From NCBI RefSeq assembly GCF_009870125.1, contig NC_046683.1:65797869-65861868 (forward strand): a stretch of 64,000 nucleotides of DNA, given 5' to 3'. The DNA comes from Drosophila pseudoobscura (lineage: Eukaryota > Arthropoda > Insecta > Diptera > Drosophilidae). Positions 21,901-36,900 of the stretch are shown piece after piece. The position numbers and the translations under genes are program-made. The notes beneath the pieces are model-generated. The model did not search any database. It saw nothing but the letters and a program-made list of their open reading frames with translations, and was not told where the DNA came from. Within the stretch, counting starts at the first letter, position 1. Every line of letters begins with the position of its first letter.

Positions 21901-24900
21901 GCGGACTCTGGACTGTGGACGATGGTATGTCGTCTGGCAGTGACTGAAATGCAATCCCGAAACGAGTGCCGTGCCCCCCCAGCCCCCCTTGCTTCTGGAA
22001 GTTGTTGTGTCACACTCACCCTTCACCTCCACGCGGGCGGTGGCCTGGACAGTGCCCAGGCGATTGCTCGCCTCGCACCGATACGTGCCGGCTGTCAGCT
22101 GGGTGGGCTGCAGGAGGAGCAGGCTGCCGTTGGCCTGCAGCTGGAGGCTGGCGGTGGACTGGGCGAGCTGGCGACCATTGACGAACCATTGTATGTCCGG
22201 CTGTGGCCAGCCGGAGGCGGCGCAATCGAGGAGCACGTGTCCCGCGCCATGAAGGGCCACAATTTGGTCATGCGGCTGGTGGGTGAAGCTCGGTGGCGTG
22301 GGTGTTGCACCTCCTGCATCCGCATCCGCCCATACCTGATTGCTGCTAGGGTCGATGTGGGGGTTGTCCAGTGGGTTCCGGTTGCTGCTGCTGCTGCTGC
22401 TGCTGACAACGAGGCGGATGGGCTGGGAGCGTACCTCCCCCATCTCGTTGCGGGCCAGGCACTGATAGATGCCCATGTCAGTGGTTGCCACGCTGCGGAT
22501 GAGCAGGCTGCCGCTTAGCAGGATTTCCCGGTTGACCTGATCCTCGCCGACCTCGTTCGTGTTGTGCATCCACGTGATCTGGGGCTTGGGCAGACCCGTG
22601 ACCTCGCAGTCGAGTTGAACGGACTCCCCGGCGAAGGTCTGCAAGTCCTGTGGGGCCACCAGGAGATTGGGCTTGGCTGCAACGGGTGAAAGATTGAAGG
22701 GCAGCTCTCAGTTCTCCGTTCTCAGTTCTCAGCTCTGTTCTGTTCGCACTTACCACACTTGAAGTGCTGCTCCTGGAGGCTGGCGAAGCTCTGGCGCTGC
22801 AGGGCTTGCGGCTCGGCACAGGTCAAGGAGATGGTCACCAGCTGACGCTGGGCATCCAGATGCCAGCGTCTCCATAAGGAGTACACACCGCAGTTGCAGT
22901 CGATGGCATTCCCATCCAATCGCAGACGCTTCAGGCTGTTCAGTTTGTTGAATCCCTCCACCGGCAGTTGGGTGAGCTTGTTATTGTAAAGGAAGCTGGA
23001 AAATGGAGATGCACCCACCAAAAAAGTTAATCTCCCTCTCGTATCCGTCCATCCATCCAACTTACAGGCGATTCAGACGTGGCAAATTGTCAAAAACTCC
23101 GGCAGGCAGCTGGAAAATGTCATTGTTCTCCAGATATCTAACAGTGGATGGCGGGAGAAAGGGGGAAAAGCGGAAAAGTGGGCGTCGTTAAGGCGATTTA
23201 TGCCTTTTTGCATATCCTTAATTAAGGGCTGTGCCGCGTTTCACTTACATCGCCTCCACGCGCGGCAATCCCTGGAAGATGGCCGCCGGTAAGCGGCTTA
23301 GCCGATTATTGTTCAGATAGAGGAACCTCAGGGCGAGCAGCCCCTGGAAGGCCCCATCCTGCAGGTGGGCCAGCTCATTCTCGTTCAGGAACAGCGTCGA
23401 CAGTTGCCCCATGCCGCGGAAAGCGTCTGCCGGCACCTCCTCGAAGTGATTGAAACGCAAATCTCTGCAAAATGTACGGAAAAGAGGAGGAACAAAGTGA
23501 GAAATCATGATAGCAGTAGCAGTGGATGTAGCAGTAGATGTAGCTGTATGGAGCAAATCGTTTATCTGGCAGATGACATGGGGACGTAGATGGAAGGATG
23601 GATGGGTGGCAGGAGGATGTGGCACGTTTAGCAGTCGGGGGGTAAATCAATTTTTGGTTCCAAAGCAAATTGCAGCAAGTTGCCAGTGTCTGTCCTGTCC
23701 CGTCCCTTCCCGTCCCGTCTTGTCTGTCATGTGCTCTTCTTCTTCTTCTATCTCTCTCTCTCTCTTTGGGTATGGGTGCAATAGCAATTGTCATATGCAA
23801 TTAGGGATTGATAGAAAGGCGTGTATATTCCGCACAAGAGAAACCCATTTGTCAGGCATCGTTCTTTTTTGTTGTATCCAACAGCCAACGCTGTTTAAGG
23901 CAATCCAATTATTTTCCTCTGGGCGTAACACAATCTTAAATCATAGCTACCCTCTTCCTCTTCCCCTTCCTCTTCCTCTGTGGCACCCACTTAAGCGCTG
24001 CTTATCCGCCTCGTAGAGCGCTTGATAAACCCTTTCGCTCCCAGCCACATCCCCTTGATACGGCAAGGGGAGGCAGAAACTACAAGAACATTTATGTACG
24101 TAAACATTTTTTTTTGCACACACATTAAAAATTAATTACAAAAAAAGTTGATGCTCGCATAGTTTATGTTGCTGCCGCTGCCTGCTGCCTGACGACAAGC
24201 CACCGAAGCGATAAGCTTTGCGCGCCCTAGTAGCAACCATGCCACAATCCCAAGTCACCAAGCAACCAAACGACGAGGAACTCAACCACAGATTGAGGTC
24301 TCACTCCTCGCATATGCTCGCGAGCTGCGAGGGGGCCTTGCAACATCCTCCTGCCCTGCCCTGCCCTGCCCTGCGCTGCCATGCCCTGCTCCTTTTGCTC
24401 TAAGCTGCCATTAGCAACTGCAGGGAGGATGTGGCAGCAACAGCGGCTAAAAAAACAACTTTCTAATCAACTCAGGAAGTTTGCAAGCTGCAACAGCGGT
24501 AACCGCTGGTCTGGGTGTGGCGGGTTTTAGTTGGTTGCAAATTCAATGCGGCAGCGAAAAAGTTTCCTTGGCAAAAGTGAAAATTATACCAAAAATGCAA
24601 ACTGCTGCCTGCTGCCTTTTGGGCCAACTTCGCTTACCGCTGCCTGATGTGGGATGCGGGGACTCGTGTCATTGTTGTTGCGATAATTATGGGCCCATAC
24701 CCAAGCCCTAGGGGCGGGGTAATAGGATTCTGATGCTTGCCTCATGTTGGCTCTCAGTGAGGATCAGATGGGATCACAATATCATATAGCTGGCACAGGA
24801 ACAATCGGTTGTCTGTGCTTCTGATTGGCTCGTCCAGGGTATCCTTCCTGCCACGTTTCCCCTTTGTCGAGGGGCAGCAGCAGCAGGGCAAAGGGCGAAG

Positions 24901-27900
24901 GTGCTGCACGGACAGGGGCCGTTCCTGTGGCCACAAACGGCACGGAAAGTGGAAAACTGGAAAGTGGGGCTGCCGCTAAAGTTGTCTAAACAGAAATTAT
25001 GTTTTGTGGCTAGTGTAAACATGCAACGCACAAACAACCCAGCAACTAACTAACTTGCAGCAGCAGCAGTAACTTGCAACAGCGGCGGCAGCAGCAGCAG
25101 CAGGAGGCACTAATTGGTGTCAGCGTTCATCCTTTCTCCGTGTGAGTGCTCCGTGTCCGTGCTCGTGTCCATGTTCGTGTGTGTTAAGTGCATATGTTTG
25201 TTGGTATGCTCAAATTGCAACTAAAGACGTGGATGCAACACAAGGAAAGGCACACACAAAAAAGGAGATGAACGCACACAAAAAAAAGCAAAAACAACAA
25301 AAAACAACATCACAAACAACCAACGACAACGAAAACAACTTAAAAATCCAGAACAACACAAAAACCACTCGCACGTAGAGCTTGAGGCAGGGGCAGGGAC
25401 AGGGGCAGGGGCAGGGGCAGGGGCAGGGGGCATGCAACCACCATGGAGTAAATCCAAGGGAGAGAAGCCGTAGGAGAAGGACATGCATACGCCCAAATGG
25501 AGCCACACATAAACAAAGCCGCCACTGCCGCTGCCACGGCGACTCCCTGGCTCCTGGCTCCTGCCTCCTGCCTTCCGCCTCCTGCTATCTGGTTTCGGTC
25601 TTGGCTCTGGCTCCGGCTCTGGCTCTGGCCTGATGAAAGACCCAAGTCCTGAGGCTAGTCGACCCACTGGTATCCATGTGGTAACCTCTCTCTTACACTC
25701 TCTATCCACATCTCTCTTGTGTGGCAGCCACATGCACGTTGCGGTGGCTGTGGAGTGGGGCGAGGCAGTGGCAGAGGCAGTCCAGACCGATGGCGACTGG
25801 GATGCGGGTGCAGCAACAATTTGCAAAGGCTCGCATTTCTTTCTCTCTCTCTCTCTTTCTCTCTCTAAGAAGGAGCAGGAGCAGGAGCCGCACTATGTTG
25901 CAGGAGTGGCAGCAGCAGCAGCAGCAGAAGACGAAGAACAACCCTTTGTGCGAGTGCGAGTGCGAGTGCGAATGCGGCTGCTTGATCCACATTTTGCGCC
26001 CACTTCTTGCAAACTCCATTAGCCCCAACCACCCAACAATCCACACGAGGCAGCAGCAGCGGCAGTCCTCTGCCACATTGGGTCAAGCGAGTGGGTGGGG
26101 CTGTGGGGGGGGGGGGGGGGGGGGGGGGGGTGTGGAGTGTGGCACCATAACTATCTGACTAATTTGAATCAACATTCTGAGCTCGTTTTTATCCCTGGAA
26201 GACACCGGCTATCATCTCTGTTTTATTTGTTCAGGCAAAGTGCAACCGGACCCTTTTCCATGCCACTGTGCCACCACTGTTCTGCCTCTGTCTCTGCCAC
26301 CCCTGCCCACCCATGACGCGTGTGACAAACGATGGTCCACTTCAATGGTGCACACACACTCATACGCCATCCTGTCCGGAGTGGAGTCCAGAGTCCACAA
26401 AGTCGACGGTCGACAGGCGACGAGCCTAGCAGCTGCAGATGTTCCCTATGCCTCTTCCTGCTCTGCGGCAGAGGTACTGCCAGTGGCAAGTGGCAGTGGC
26501 AGGCCGCATAGTTGGCGTCGTGTCAGTGGCGCAACTATTTGTCGAGTAGCGGCCATGCAAAAAGAGAGAACTGAAGCGAGTCCCAACCGAACAGATGCTC
26601 AAAGGCGGCACAAATAACTTTCATTCTTCCAGGCAGACCACGCCCTAAGCCCACCTGCAGGCCCACCTGCCCCATCCATGTGTGTCCGTGTGTCTATGAG
26701 TCCATGTGTGCGTGGCAGGCGGAAAAGGAAATTGAATCTTGAAACTACTATTCAATGCTGTGACACTTCCGCCACTGCTGCCGCTTTTGGAAAATGGCTA
26801 TTTTTTTGTTTTTGTTTGGATAATGACATTTGCATTTTTGCATTAAATTCGGACGATATTTTCAATTAAAATTTGAAATGCATAAAGCGAGTGCCAAGCT
26901 GTGTCCGGTGCGGCACGGTTCGAATCGGTACGGCACCTGCCTCTGTGTCGGTGCCTCTGTGTCGGTGCCCGTGCCCGTGCCCCTACCCGTATCCGTATCC
27001 GTAGCCGTATCCGTAACCGTGCTGCAACCCTGCTGTGTGGCTCCATTGCTCCGTCGACTCCTTGCTGGCTTGTGGACGCCGGACTGTGGACTGTGTCCCC
27101 GGTGTCCATGTCTGCACTTAATTAATGCATATTATTGACAAAGGCATTTGCCTGCTCTCTCTCTCGCTCTCTCTCTCGCATGTTTGTCTATTCACGCATG
27201 CCTGCACACGCACACACTCTCATAAGCACACACACGCACACTGGGTGGGCCATTACGTATACGCTTTGATGTCCGTTGAGGAAAATTTATGGCTAGCCAA
27301 AACTGAAGCCAAGAGCGATATTTTAAAGCCACCTCCGACAGTAAATTGAATGAAAACAATTGGCACTCCATGCAACATGCAGCATGCAACAAGGGGGAGA
27401 TCGGGAGAGACACAATCAAATACATGCCCAGCGAGCGTTAAGCTGTTTAGTGGCTTCCACTAATTTGATTTCAATTAGTTGTCACAATTAGTGAAGGAAA
27501 AACCACAGCAAGTAAATTAGAGAGCGGCCCTCCACATTGCATGTTGCATGCAGCGACAAGAGTGCGGCAAGACTGTGCGTGTAGCGGGCGTGTGGGGGAG
27601 GTGTGGCATTAACTGTTTGTGGCGGCGCACATTTGACAGTAAATGTTTGTGGCATTCGCTTAGAGATCTCAATTGTATTGTCGTTTTTGGCCAGAACTGT
27701 GGTCTTCCATGCACTCGAATTGGCATTTCGATTGTTCAAAGTTTCTCTAGGGACTAAAAGCCCCATTTTGGAAGAGTTTTCGAGTGGAAACTCCCTTTCT
27801 AGGGCAGGAGTGTGAAGTAGTGTTGGGCTTTTCTTCACTGAAAAGCTACGTCGGAGCAACAGCTCTATGTCCTTCGATTCCTTCTTCGTTTGTGGCTCAT

Positions 27901-30900
27901 GAAAAGAGCCTCTAAGGACTCTCCATTTGCCATTTGTGGCTATTGTAATATCGAAAGATAACGCCCCTGCCATCATACAATATAAGACCGGCAATAAACA
28001 GAGCAGATGTTTAATTTTTATGCTCGTAACTATGGCTCCTGCATCCTGCATTGAAATTGGTTTGCTGTTCGCTGCGCGCTGTTCCGCTTTCAACGTTAGT
28101 TGGCTTTTATCCATTGAGTCAGTTTATTTTCTAGTTCATTGCATTTTCATTAGACTCTCTGCCATTTTTTCCGCGCGCGCCACACGCTCCTGCCTCCCCC
28201 CGCCCCTAGTATCTTTCTGCCTCTGTTCCCGTTCGAAACCCCTTGAAGCGCCATAAAGTATGCAACATAAACAAGGCTATAAACGTGGGGCGGCTGCGTC
28301 GGAGGGTGCAACTACTGCCGCTGCTGCCTTATCAGTGGGATCAACCCCCCTTTAGTCCCTCTCTCCCCTCTCGGCCATGCCTCGTTGTTAAGGTGAAATT
28401 GTGCTTTGTTGGGACTTGCCTTTTGCTTTCGCCTTGCGTGGCCTGGTTGTTGGCTCTGATTATGATTTGTCTGGCTTACATCCTATATGTACCTCCCCTG
28501 CCTCTCCGTCTCTCAGGTGGGCCTTCAGCTTAGGCAGCATCTTATGACGCCTTGTGCCCCTGCTCCCATTCCTGCAAGCCGATCCAAATCCTTTTACGGT
28601 CTGCTGCTGCTGCTGCTGGTGTGCTTTGGCTCTGGCTCTGGTCCCTGGGCTGCCTTTATGGCAAATGTGACAATAAAAACATGATTTAACTTTGGCCTGC
28701 CACACACTCCGCACTCCACACTCCACAACCCACACAGATGCACAGATACACAGACGGATGGAAGGATGCCGCAAACACACACGCATGCACGCACACGCAC
28801 ACACACTTGGAGACACATTATTGTAATAACATGGCTTACAAACACGCAGCAAGGAAGCTGCAACAAAAAGTGGCAGCCGCAACAACAACAATGGATAAAA
28901 GTGCCCTACAATGGCGGAGCTCATCCTTGCATCTGCGGATACCCGTGTGTCCTTCTGTTGGCTGGGGTTGCCCTGCCCAGGTGATGGCCTCCTCCCCCCC
29001 CTTACACCTGACGATAGTCCGAAGGACCCATGACAATTGTCTTTGTCTTTCTGCTTGTCTCTATGCTGTGTGTGTGTGTGTGTAAAACACTTGGTAATGC
29101 AATCCTTCAGCCTATACCACAGATCCCAATTGCACTGAGGGGATCCTGCTGCCCTTTGCCTTTGCCTCTGGCGGGCATTTCCAGGGCTACCAAGGGTATG
29201 TTGTGTTCAGGATGATCCCAGAAAGGGTATACAATCTGGATTATCATCCATAGTCGAGATCCATCCTATGGAGCCAGAGGTCTGGGCTTTGGAGTGCCGA
29301 TAATGTACGATGCAAGATCATCCATGCTGGGCCCTGGGGTATCCTCTTGGTCGAGCCACTCGCCTGCAGGCTGTTCTTATTTTTTGTTTTTTCTATAGTA
29401 GTGCCATTTTATTATTGTTAAACAAAAGCTGTGCACAGTGCCACCCCCACCTCCACGCCCTACCCTACCGCTTTTAACTCTTGACATTGTTTATTTGTGT
29501 GCAGTCGTCTATTTGTGTTGTTCTCTGTGTGTGTGTTGGTGTGTGTAACAGTTCAGCTGTCAGTCAGGCAGTCACTTTGTCAGTCTGACAGCTTCAGCAA
29601 GTGGCAGAGGCAGAGGCAGAGGCTGAGGGAGGGACGATTGCAGCGGCAGAGAGGCACAAGGGGCCAAGACAAGCCAACAGCTTTTAGCCCAGTTAGTTAC
29701 TGTTGGTTACTGTTGGTTACTGCATCAGGCAGGCAGCAGCAGCACTCCTTTTCCAGAGCTTATTTTCGAGCCTTTGATTTAATTTCATTCTGTTTGTTTT
29801 GCCCTCAATCCTTGCACACACACACACACTCCCTCTCTCCCTCTATCGGTGTGTGTGTGCTAAACTGTTAATGTAATTGTGTCCAGTTTTGGGTCGGTTG
29901 CTGCCCCCGGCTGCTGCTGCTGCTGTTTGAGATACTTAGAGCACTTTGCGTAATTGGCTTGGAGTGTGCATGCATAAAACGCTTTGTTTAGCTCCCATTT
30001 CCATTCGAACAGAGCAACAAAAGAGCCAAACCATGGCATGCAGCAGATCAGCACAATTTAATGCATGCCTTGGGACATCCGCCCACCGCCCACCGCCCAT
30101 CGCCCCCGCCCCCCTTTATCCCGGGAAGCTAAAGTCGAAAAGTAAACTCTAAAGCAATTAACATTGTTCCAAAAGTGACAAAAGGGCCAAAAGTTTCGCT
30201 GGCATTACGCTCCCAGCCCAGACCCAAAATTCGAAATCGGAAATCGGAAACCCGAAACCCAAACCCCAAATCCAACTCTAAAACTGTTCAACTTTAAGGA
30301 TTCCGTTGAATCAATGCCAAACACAAAAAAAAAAAAACGAAGCATAAAAGCGGGGCTTTGGCCAAGTGTAAGCGATAAAGGCAACGGATGCCTGCTCTTC
30401 TCCACTGACCAGGAACCGGGGCGGTGCTCCTGTCCTGCCGGGAACTGCTGCAACAAGAAGTTGCACGATGTCCGCTCACACGGAATTGATATGTGGGTCC
30501 TTTGGCCCCAGCACACCATCGCTGGCTGGCTGCATGCCCCGGACTTTGCTTTTGTTGCAGTTATCTGTCGCTGCTGCGGTTACGCACAAGTGGCTATGGC
30601 AGGCGGAGTCCATGCCCCATGCCGCACACACCACAGAATTGTTATATTCAGTAATTATGTCCAATAAGCGACGAAGCGTGAAGCGAACGCCCTCCTACAT
30701 GGCTTCATTCAGCTCCACCCCCTCCATCTGCCCTGCCCTGCCCCCGCCGACCCCCTGTTTGAGAGGAAGGAAAACGTTGTCGTTAATGTTGTCGTTATGT
30801 AAGCTAACCCAGTTTTAGCGTCGACATGGCATTTCCTTCCTTCCTGTTTCTGCGTTAAATGCAATCCTCGAGGAAAATCCGCAAGAAAAGAATGAAAGGC

Positions 30901-33900
30901 GCCCACTCAAAGGGGCGTGCAGTCGAGTGGGAGTGTGAGGGGGGGTTTGGGGTTGGATAAAGATTGCTGACTGCATGACACGCCAGAATGGTGCGTCCTG
31001 GGAGGGGCCACGGAGCCAGGCAGCAAAAGTTAGGCCACGTGCGGAAAATTCACTTCCGAGAGTCGGAGCGAGCGTGTGGTGGGGGGGAGGGGTGGAATCT
31101 AAACTTTCGTTGCATACTTTTGGGCTGCCACTGAAAAAACTCGAAAAAAAGAAGAACTCCCCAACAGCAGGAGGAGGAGTAGGGCAGGAGCAGGGCGGGA
31201 GCAGCGGAGGGCAACTCCCAAAGAAAAGCAGTAGGAAAAGTCGAACCTGAAACCAGAAAACCAGCTGGAGATAAAGCAAGGAAATTCCCAAGCAACAAAT
31301 TTCGAAGCCTTTCCAAATTGCTGGTCATCTGAGGCAGTGCACTCTCCTCGTGCTGCACTCCTTGGGTGTCTGCAGCTCTCCTAGTTCTCCCCTTAGATCG
31401 TCCTTAGGTGTCCTTAGTTCTATTTATAGAGTGTTCTGTTCTGTTCTGTTCTGTTCTGCTCTGTTCTGTTCTTTACACACGAGGACTGCTCTTGTCACAG
31501 CTCGAGCGTCACTTTTCTGTTTTCTATTTTCTGTTTTCTTGGGCTGCTAATGTGTTGTGCCATCAGCCATCACCATTCTCTGGTCTCCAGGTACTGCTTC
31601 CCCTACTGGTGCTCCCCCCCCGCAGGCACTGCTGCCTATCCTGCTAATGATTCTCCTTCTCCATTCCATTCCGTGTTCTTATTTCTTCTACTCCCAATAT
31701 TACTTATGCTCCCCTTAGCTCCATGCTCTTCCTGTTCCTCCAGCCCCCGGCTGCTGCTGCTGCTGCCGCTGCTTCTTCCTCTTCCTCCTACCCTCCTCTG
31801 GTCCAAATGTTTTTACAGGTGTAAATGTCTCACAAGAGCACTTGCCACACATGCAATTGCCGTCCGACTAAAGGAGCGAGCATACAGGCGAGTATTCCCA
31901 TTCCCATTTCCAGAGCAAGTCCCGTCCCCCTCCTCCTGAGGACCTTCAATTCCCATCTGCAATCTCCTCAGGACTTTCATTCCCATCTGCATTCTCCACA
32001 GGATTTCATACTCCTCGTACCCCCCTCCACCGACGGGTTGCTCTGTTGCCTGGTGACTGGTGACTGCTGTGGCATGCTGCTTAAGCTGCTTGCAGTTCGG
32101 TCAACACCTCCATGGTTAAAAGTGGCTACCAGAAGAAGGGTGCCCGTTGGGGGAGAGTGGGGAGGTGGTTCGGTTCAGTTCGGTTATAATTCTCACATTT
32201 TCAGGCAGCACACACTCCGCCATTCCCATCCCCCCTCCCCACCCTTCACCGCTTGGGTATTTTTGTTGAACTAAATTTTATTTAAACTTTCGTTGCTTTT
32301 GGGTTTTATTTATTTTTTATTTGATATTTTGGCAGCGTGTGAAATTCAATTATACAGCAGATTTATATGCCCCTCCCTTGTCTCCTCTGCCTTCCGCCTT
32401 CTCCCATCTGGCACTAGGATATATTTTATATATTCGAAGAGCCAAAAAGGGAAGCACACACACAATGCACGTGAAGTGGAGTGGATATATGTATGTACAT
32501 GTACAGGAGCATTGCGTACGATATATGGATCGTACGAGCATAAAAACGCAATGAAATCAGTTCTCCATTCAAGTGGAAATGGTTTAATATGCGGATAAAA
32601 GCCGAATATTATGCCAGTCCTCCTACATATATTGTATTTTTTTGCACTGTGTGTGTGTTCTGGGTATTAGATTAGGGCGTGGCATTGGTGGGGGGGAGGA
32701 TATTAAATTTAAGTTCTTTTATTGTGTATTTCGGCTATTTTCAAACTCTTTTCCAATTCTTTTAAAGGCAATTTCCCGCATTGCAATGCATTTGAGCGAG
32801 TACGTGGTATGTGGTATTGAACCTGAGCCAAATAAGCTTTTGAGGATCGTTCCACATTACTGCGGAGAAATTAGCCGCTTATTTGAGCCTTCTATATTTC
32901 AAAGTCATTTGAGCTATACCTTTCGCTATTCCTATGCTCATCATTGTATTCTTCCGCTTGAGCACCAAAAAGCCACTACCCGCAGGTGGTATAGAAGATG
33001 GTCCGCTCTCGCCACGCGCTCTCCTTTCGGGTCGTACAACAGCAGCTCTCTCTCTAGTGTGCTCACTCTTGCGTGAAATAAGACCCGAACGGGAGTTAGC
33101 GGACCACCTTGTACCATTTCATTGTGGACCGTCGCAACGCGTGATCTTTCAAACCCCTTTTGCTCGACTTCTTCTCGCGGAGCAGAGGTAAGTCGAGAAT
33201 GCTAGTTGAAACCCCAAAGAACCCCCCGCTATCCTTATAAATTACCACTATATTATAGATAGCATAAATATTAAAGATAATTCAGTCCACTAATTCGGAA
33301 CCATTACGTATACGCCATGTTAATATCTGCCAGAATCTTCAACAGCAGCAGCAGCTCGGACCAACTGATGGCCACTCGACTTGCCCCGTGTGCCCCTGTG
33401 CCCCTGTACCTGCTCCACTAGCAACATTTACATTAACATTATTACGGCTATGCATCTGTCCGGTGCCTTGGCTACGTGGTCTGCCACTTGGCCCTGGACC
33501 TGCTCTGGACGGGGGTGGGGTTAGTTTGCCGCCTCGTCGAGCAGTGAGCGGCAGGGCAGTAGCCCTACCATTGGCAGTGGCATCTTTTCTTACATTTTTT
33601 CCACTCGCCCTTCTGCCACTCTGACTCTGTTGTTGACTTTACCTGGTCGGCTCCACATGATGGCCAGCATCGGCCACGGCACCGGCAGCGGCATCTCTCA
33701 GCGCAGGTTTCAGCATTCCAGGACTTTGCTTTTTCAATGCTTTTCATTCGCCCGCTTTTGGGCTCCTCCAGAATTCTACCTTTCTCTTAAAACGGGTAAG
33801 GTAATTCCGGAGTGCTGCTTGGGGTATGCCACAGGCAGGAGGCAGCAGCGGTACGGGTCTACAAATATTTAAGATCCATACTGGCTCTTTTGAACTTATC

Positions 33901-36900
33901 CAAAGGTCTCTGCATCTCTTCTATCGGGTTACTTCGTCTTTGACCTTTATACACTTTTAAGGATATGGTGATACATAAGGCTATCATTTACCAAAGCTAT
34001 CACGGATACTGTTTCCCTTTGTTTTTAAGGTATCCCCTAGTCGTATATACACTCTCTGTCTCTCCGTCTCTCTGTGTTTTTCTCTCTTTTCCCATTGCAT
34101 ACTTATGGACCGCTTCTACTGCTTGTTTCTTATGCTTGACCGACAGTTGCCTCCGACAGAGTCCGATTCCGACTCCGACTCCAAGTCCGAATCCGTGTCC
34201 GTGTCTGTGTCCGTTCTGCTCCGTGTCCGTTGCACATGCCGATTGCTCCACTTTGACATGTTGCCGGTTGCTATCGGAGCAACGGAGCTCTGCCCCAGCC
34301 CCTGGCCCAGCCCTTTCCCACCTCGTGTTTTTTTTCTGCTGGGGCAAAATAACTTTGCTTATAAATTGTGGCATGTGTTTGTGTAGCGATGATGTTGGTG
34401 GTGTTGCATGTTATCTCCTGCCACCTCCTGCCACCTACTATCCCGCCAGTATCTTGCTATTTTGCATTCTTTGCTCTGCACTAACGAGCATGCGAAATGA
34501 CAAAGCGTGTGGGCGTTGGCCAGAGGCTGAGGGCTTAGGGCTGGGGGCTGGGACTGGGGCGTGGACGATGGCAATGAAGCAAGTGCTACTTTGTAGCATT
34601 AAAGCAAAGGAATTGGCAGGAATGCAAAAGGGAGAATGGCAAAAAGAAAGAAGCTAAACTTTAAATGCAAATTGCACAGCGTGACGAGACGTGGGGGAGT
34701 GGGGGAGAAGGCGGGGCTGAAGAGGGAGCCAAAAGAGGGATGGCTGATACGATTGGGGGCAGCCATGCTGCATGCTGCATGTGGCAAGGCGAAATCAATA
34801 GAAGATTTTTCTATGTCAAAGTGAAGCGAACAGCCTGGCAGGCAGGCACAGAGACAGAGAGATAGACAGTCGGACAGGCTCCTTGACAGAATCGCATTGG
34901 GGCTCCCGCTCTCTCGATGCAACTCGAGATTCGGCATCCTTCACGTTGGTCTCCCTCTCTCTATCTCTCTTCGATAGCCATCTCCTTCATTCCATCTGCA
35001 TTTGGCAGTGAATTAAAAATGCATACGCTTTGATTGGCAAAAACTTTGCCCTGCCGCAGGGGACCCTTTCCCCCTGCCCTGCCTCTGCCCTGCCCTGCCC
35101 TGCCCTGCCTCTGCCTTTCCCTTTGAGGCGGACAACTTTTCTCATTCAGCTTTAATCATCCAAAAATGTAACTCCCATTTGACTCTCTCTCCGTCTCTGC
35201 TTTTCTTGTTGCCCTTTCCCTATTGGTGGGGCACTGGGGGACGGCTTCATTTGCATAATTACAAATCATATTACCGATTGAGTGGCACATTCTGGCCAAC
35301 AGAATCGGATTCATTTTGTTTTCAGTGCCGTGTCGGGCTTTTGTTGCCCGCCCTGCAAATATTTAACAATCGAAAAGTCAGACTGAATGCCACAAAAACC
35401 AAACACTGCAACTGCAGCCGAAAAAAGCTCTTACAGCAATGATATTGTATTGCAAACGAAACGGGGGGGAGGAGAGGGAGAGGAGAGGAGGAGCCAGACA
35501 AGGAGTGCGTGTGTGTGTGTGTCAGGGGAGGGGGGGGGATGAGGAGGGGGATTGCTAGCTCCAAAGGACGAAGTTTGAATGCTCTTTGATTGATTGGTAA
35601 TTGAATTGGCAATTGCATTTAGAGGGATTTATTGCCAGGGACTAAACGCAAACAGAGATGGATGGATCTGCCACAGGAAGACAGAGAGTGAGAGGGAGAA
35701 GGAGAAACAGAGGGAGATGGGGAGCAGTTCTTCGAGTGTGTAAACTAATTTGTTAAATGAACATCTGGTATTCTTTGAGTATTTCCTAATAATAATCCCA
35801 TAAGCATTCATCATTCAATTAACATTTGATGCTCGCATCAATTGAAGCTAAAAACTAATTAAATCCATATGAAATGCATTTCAGGGATGCATATTAAATC
35901 AAATCAAATATTACAAGCAAATTAGGCAATCTTTAGACAATTTGCAACAGCTTCCTGCCATCCAGAAGATACAATATTTGAGCATATTCCACAAAGACAG
36001 CCCCAGCCACAGCCACAGATACAGATACAGCCACAGCCAGAGGCACAGCTGCTGCTGATTCTGATTCGGATTCGAATTCTGCTGTAATTATTCCAACAAG
36101 AACCACACCTGAACGGAAAACCCTGGATATCATTTCACTTCGAGTCCCCCAGGAAATGCAGGCAGGAGTCAGAAGCTGCTGCTGCCGCTGCTGCTAGGAC
36201 ATCCATTGGCAACAATTTCAATATTTCCACCGACAAATAAACAGCAAATGTAAATGCAAAATTCCAACAACTAAAAACAACAGCAGCAGCAACGAATGCT
36301 ATGTGCAAAAAGGAAATTTATGCATATTTAATAAGAGAGGGAACAGGGGGAATGGCAGAAGGAGGAGGAGGAGGAGGAGATCCTGGAACCAGGAACCAGG
36401 AGCCCGGATATGGAGACGACGACCCGTAGAGCGCTACACAAAATACAAGGCATTTGTCACGCATAAATGCACCAAAAACGAAATGAGGAATTCACAGAGA
36501 GAATGGGAGAAAGAGAGAGGGGGGCACACAGCGAAATAGAAAGAGAAGAAAAACAGCGAGCAGCCGAAGAGGGAGAAAGAAAACAGCCACCCAACCAGCC
36601 AGCCAGCCAGCCAGCGTATTGGAGCGGGAGGGCAGATTGAAACAATTTTTGGGCAAACAAAAAATACTTTTCCCAAATAGTTGATTCACAAAACTCACAA
36701 ACAAAAATCCAAGCAAATACTATATGTATGTACAATGTACATCGCAATGTAGTGGCCATATATTATGCAGAACAATGCATGTGTGTGTGGTGTGTGGTGT
36801 GGGCGTGGGCGTGGGCGTGGCAAGAGCCAGCGAACTGGACACTAATCAAAGTTTTTAATATGCCCGGCATATGGCAACGTGAGGCGATTTTTGTTCCAAC

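Noticed and set aside
21544-22019. Extension of the Pxn Ig exon frame beyond 22020
   Set aside because: The frame stays open by chance into intron 5. The GTGAGT donor at 22019 joins in phase to the Ig3 exon and the extension lacks Ig sequence.
25210-26158. Overlapping open frames of up to 201 codons in Pxn intron 1
   Set aside because: Composed of GGGGCA, GCAGCA and CTCTCT repeats translated as poly-dipeptides; no splice, start or domain support.
32642-33191. 144- and 85-codon frames around inverted-repeat element B
   Set aside because: They cross the inverted-repeat arms and share nothing with known proteins.
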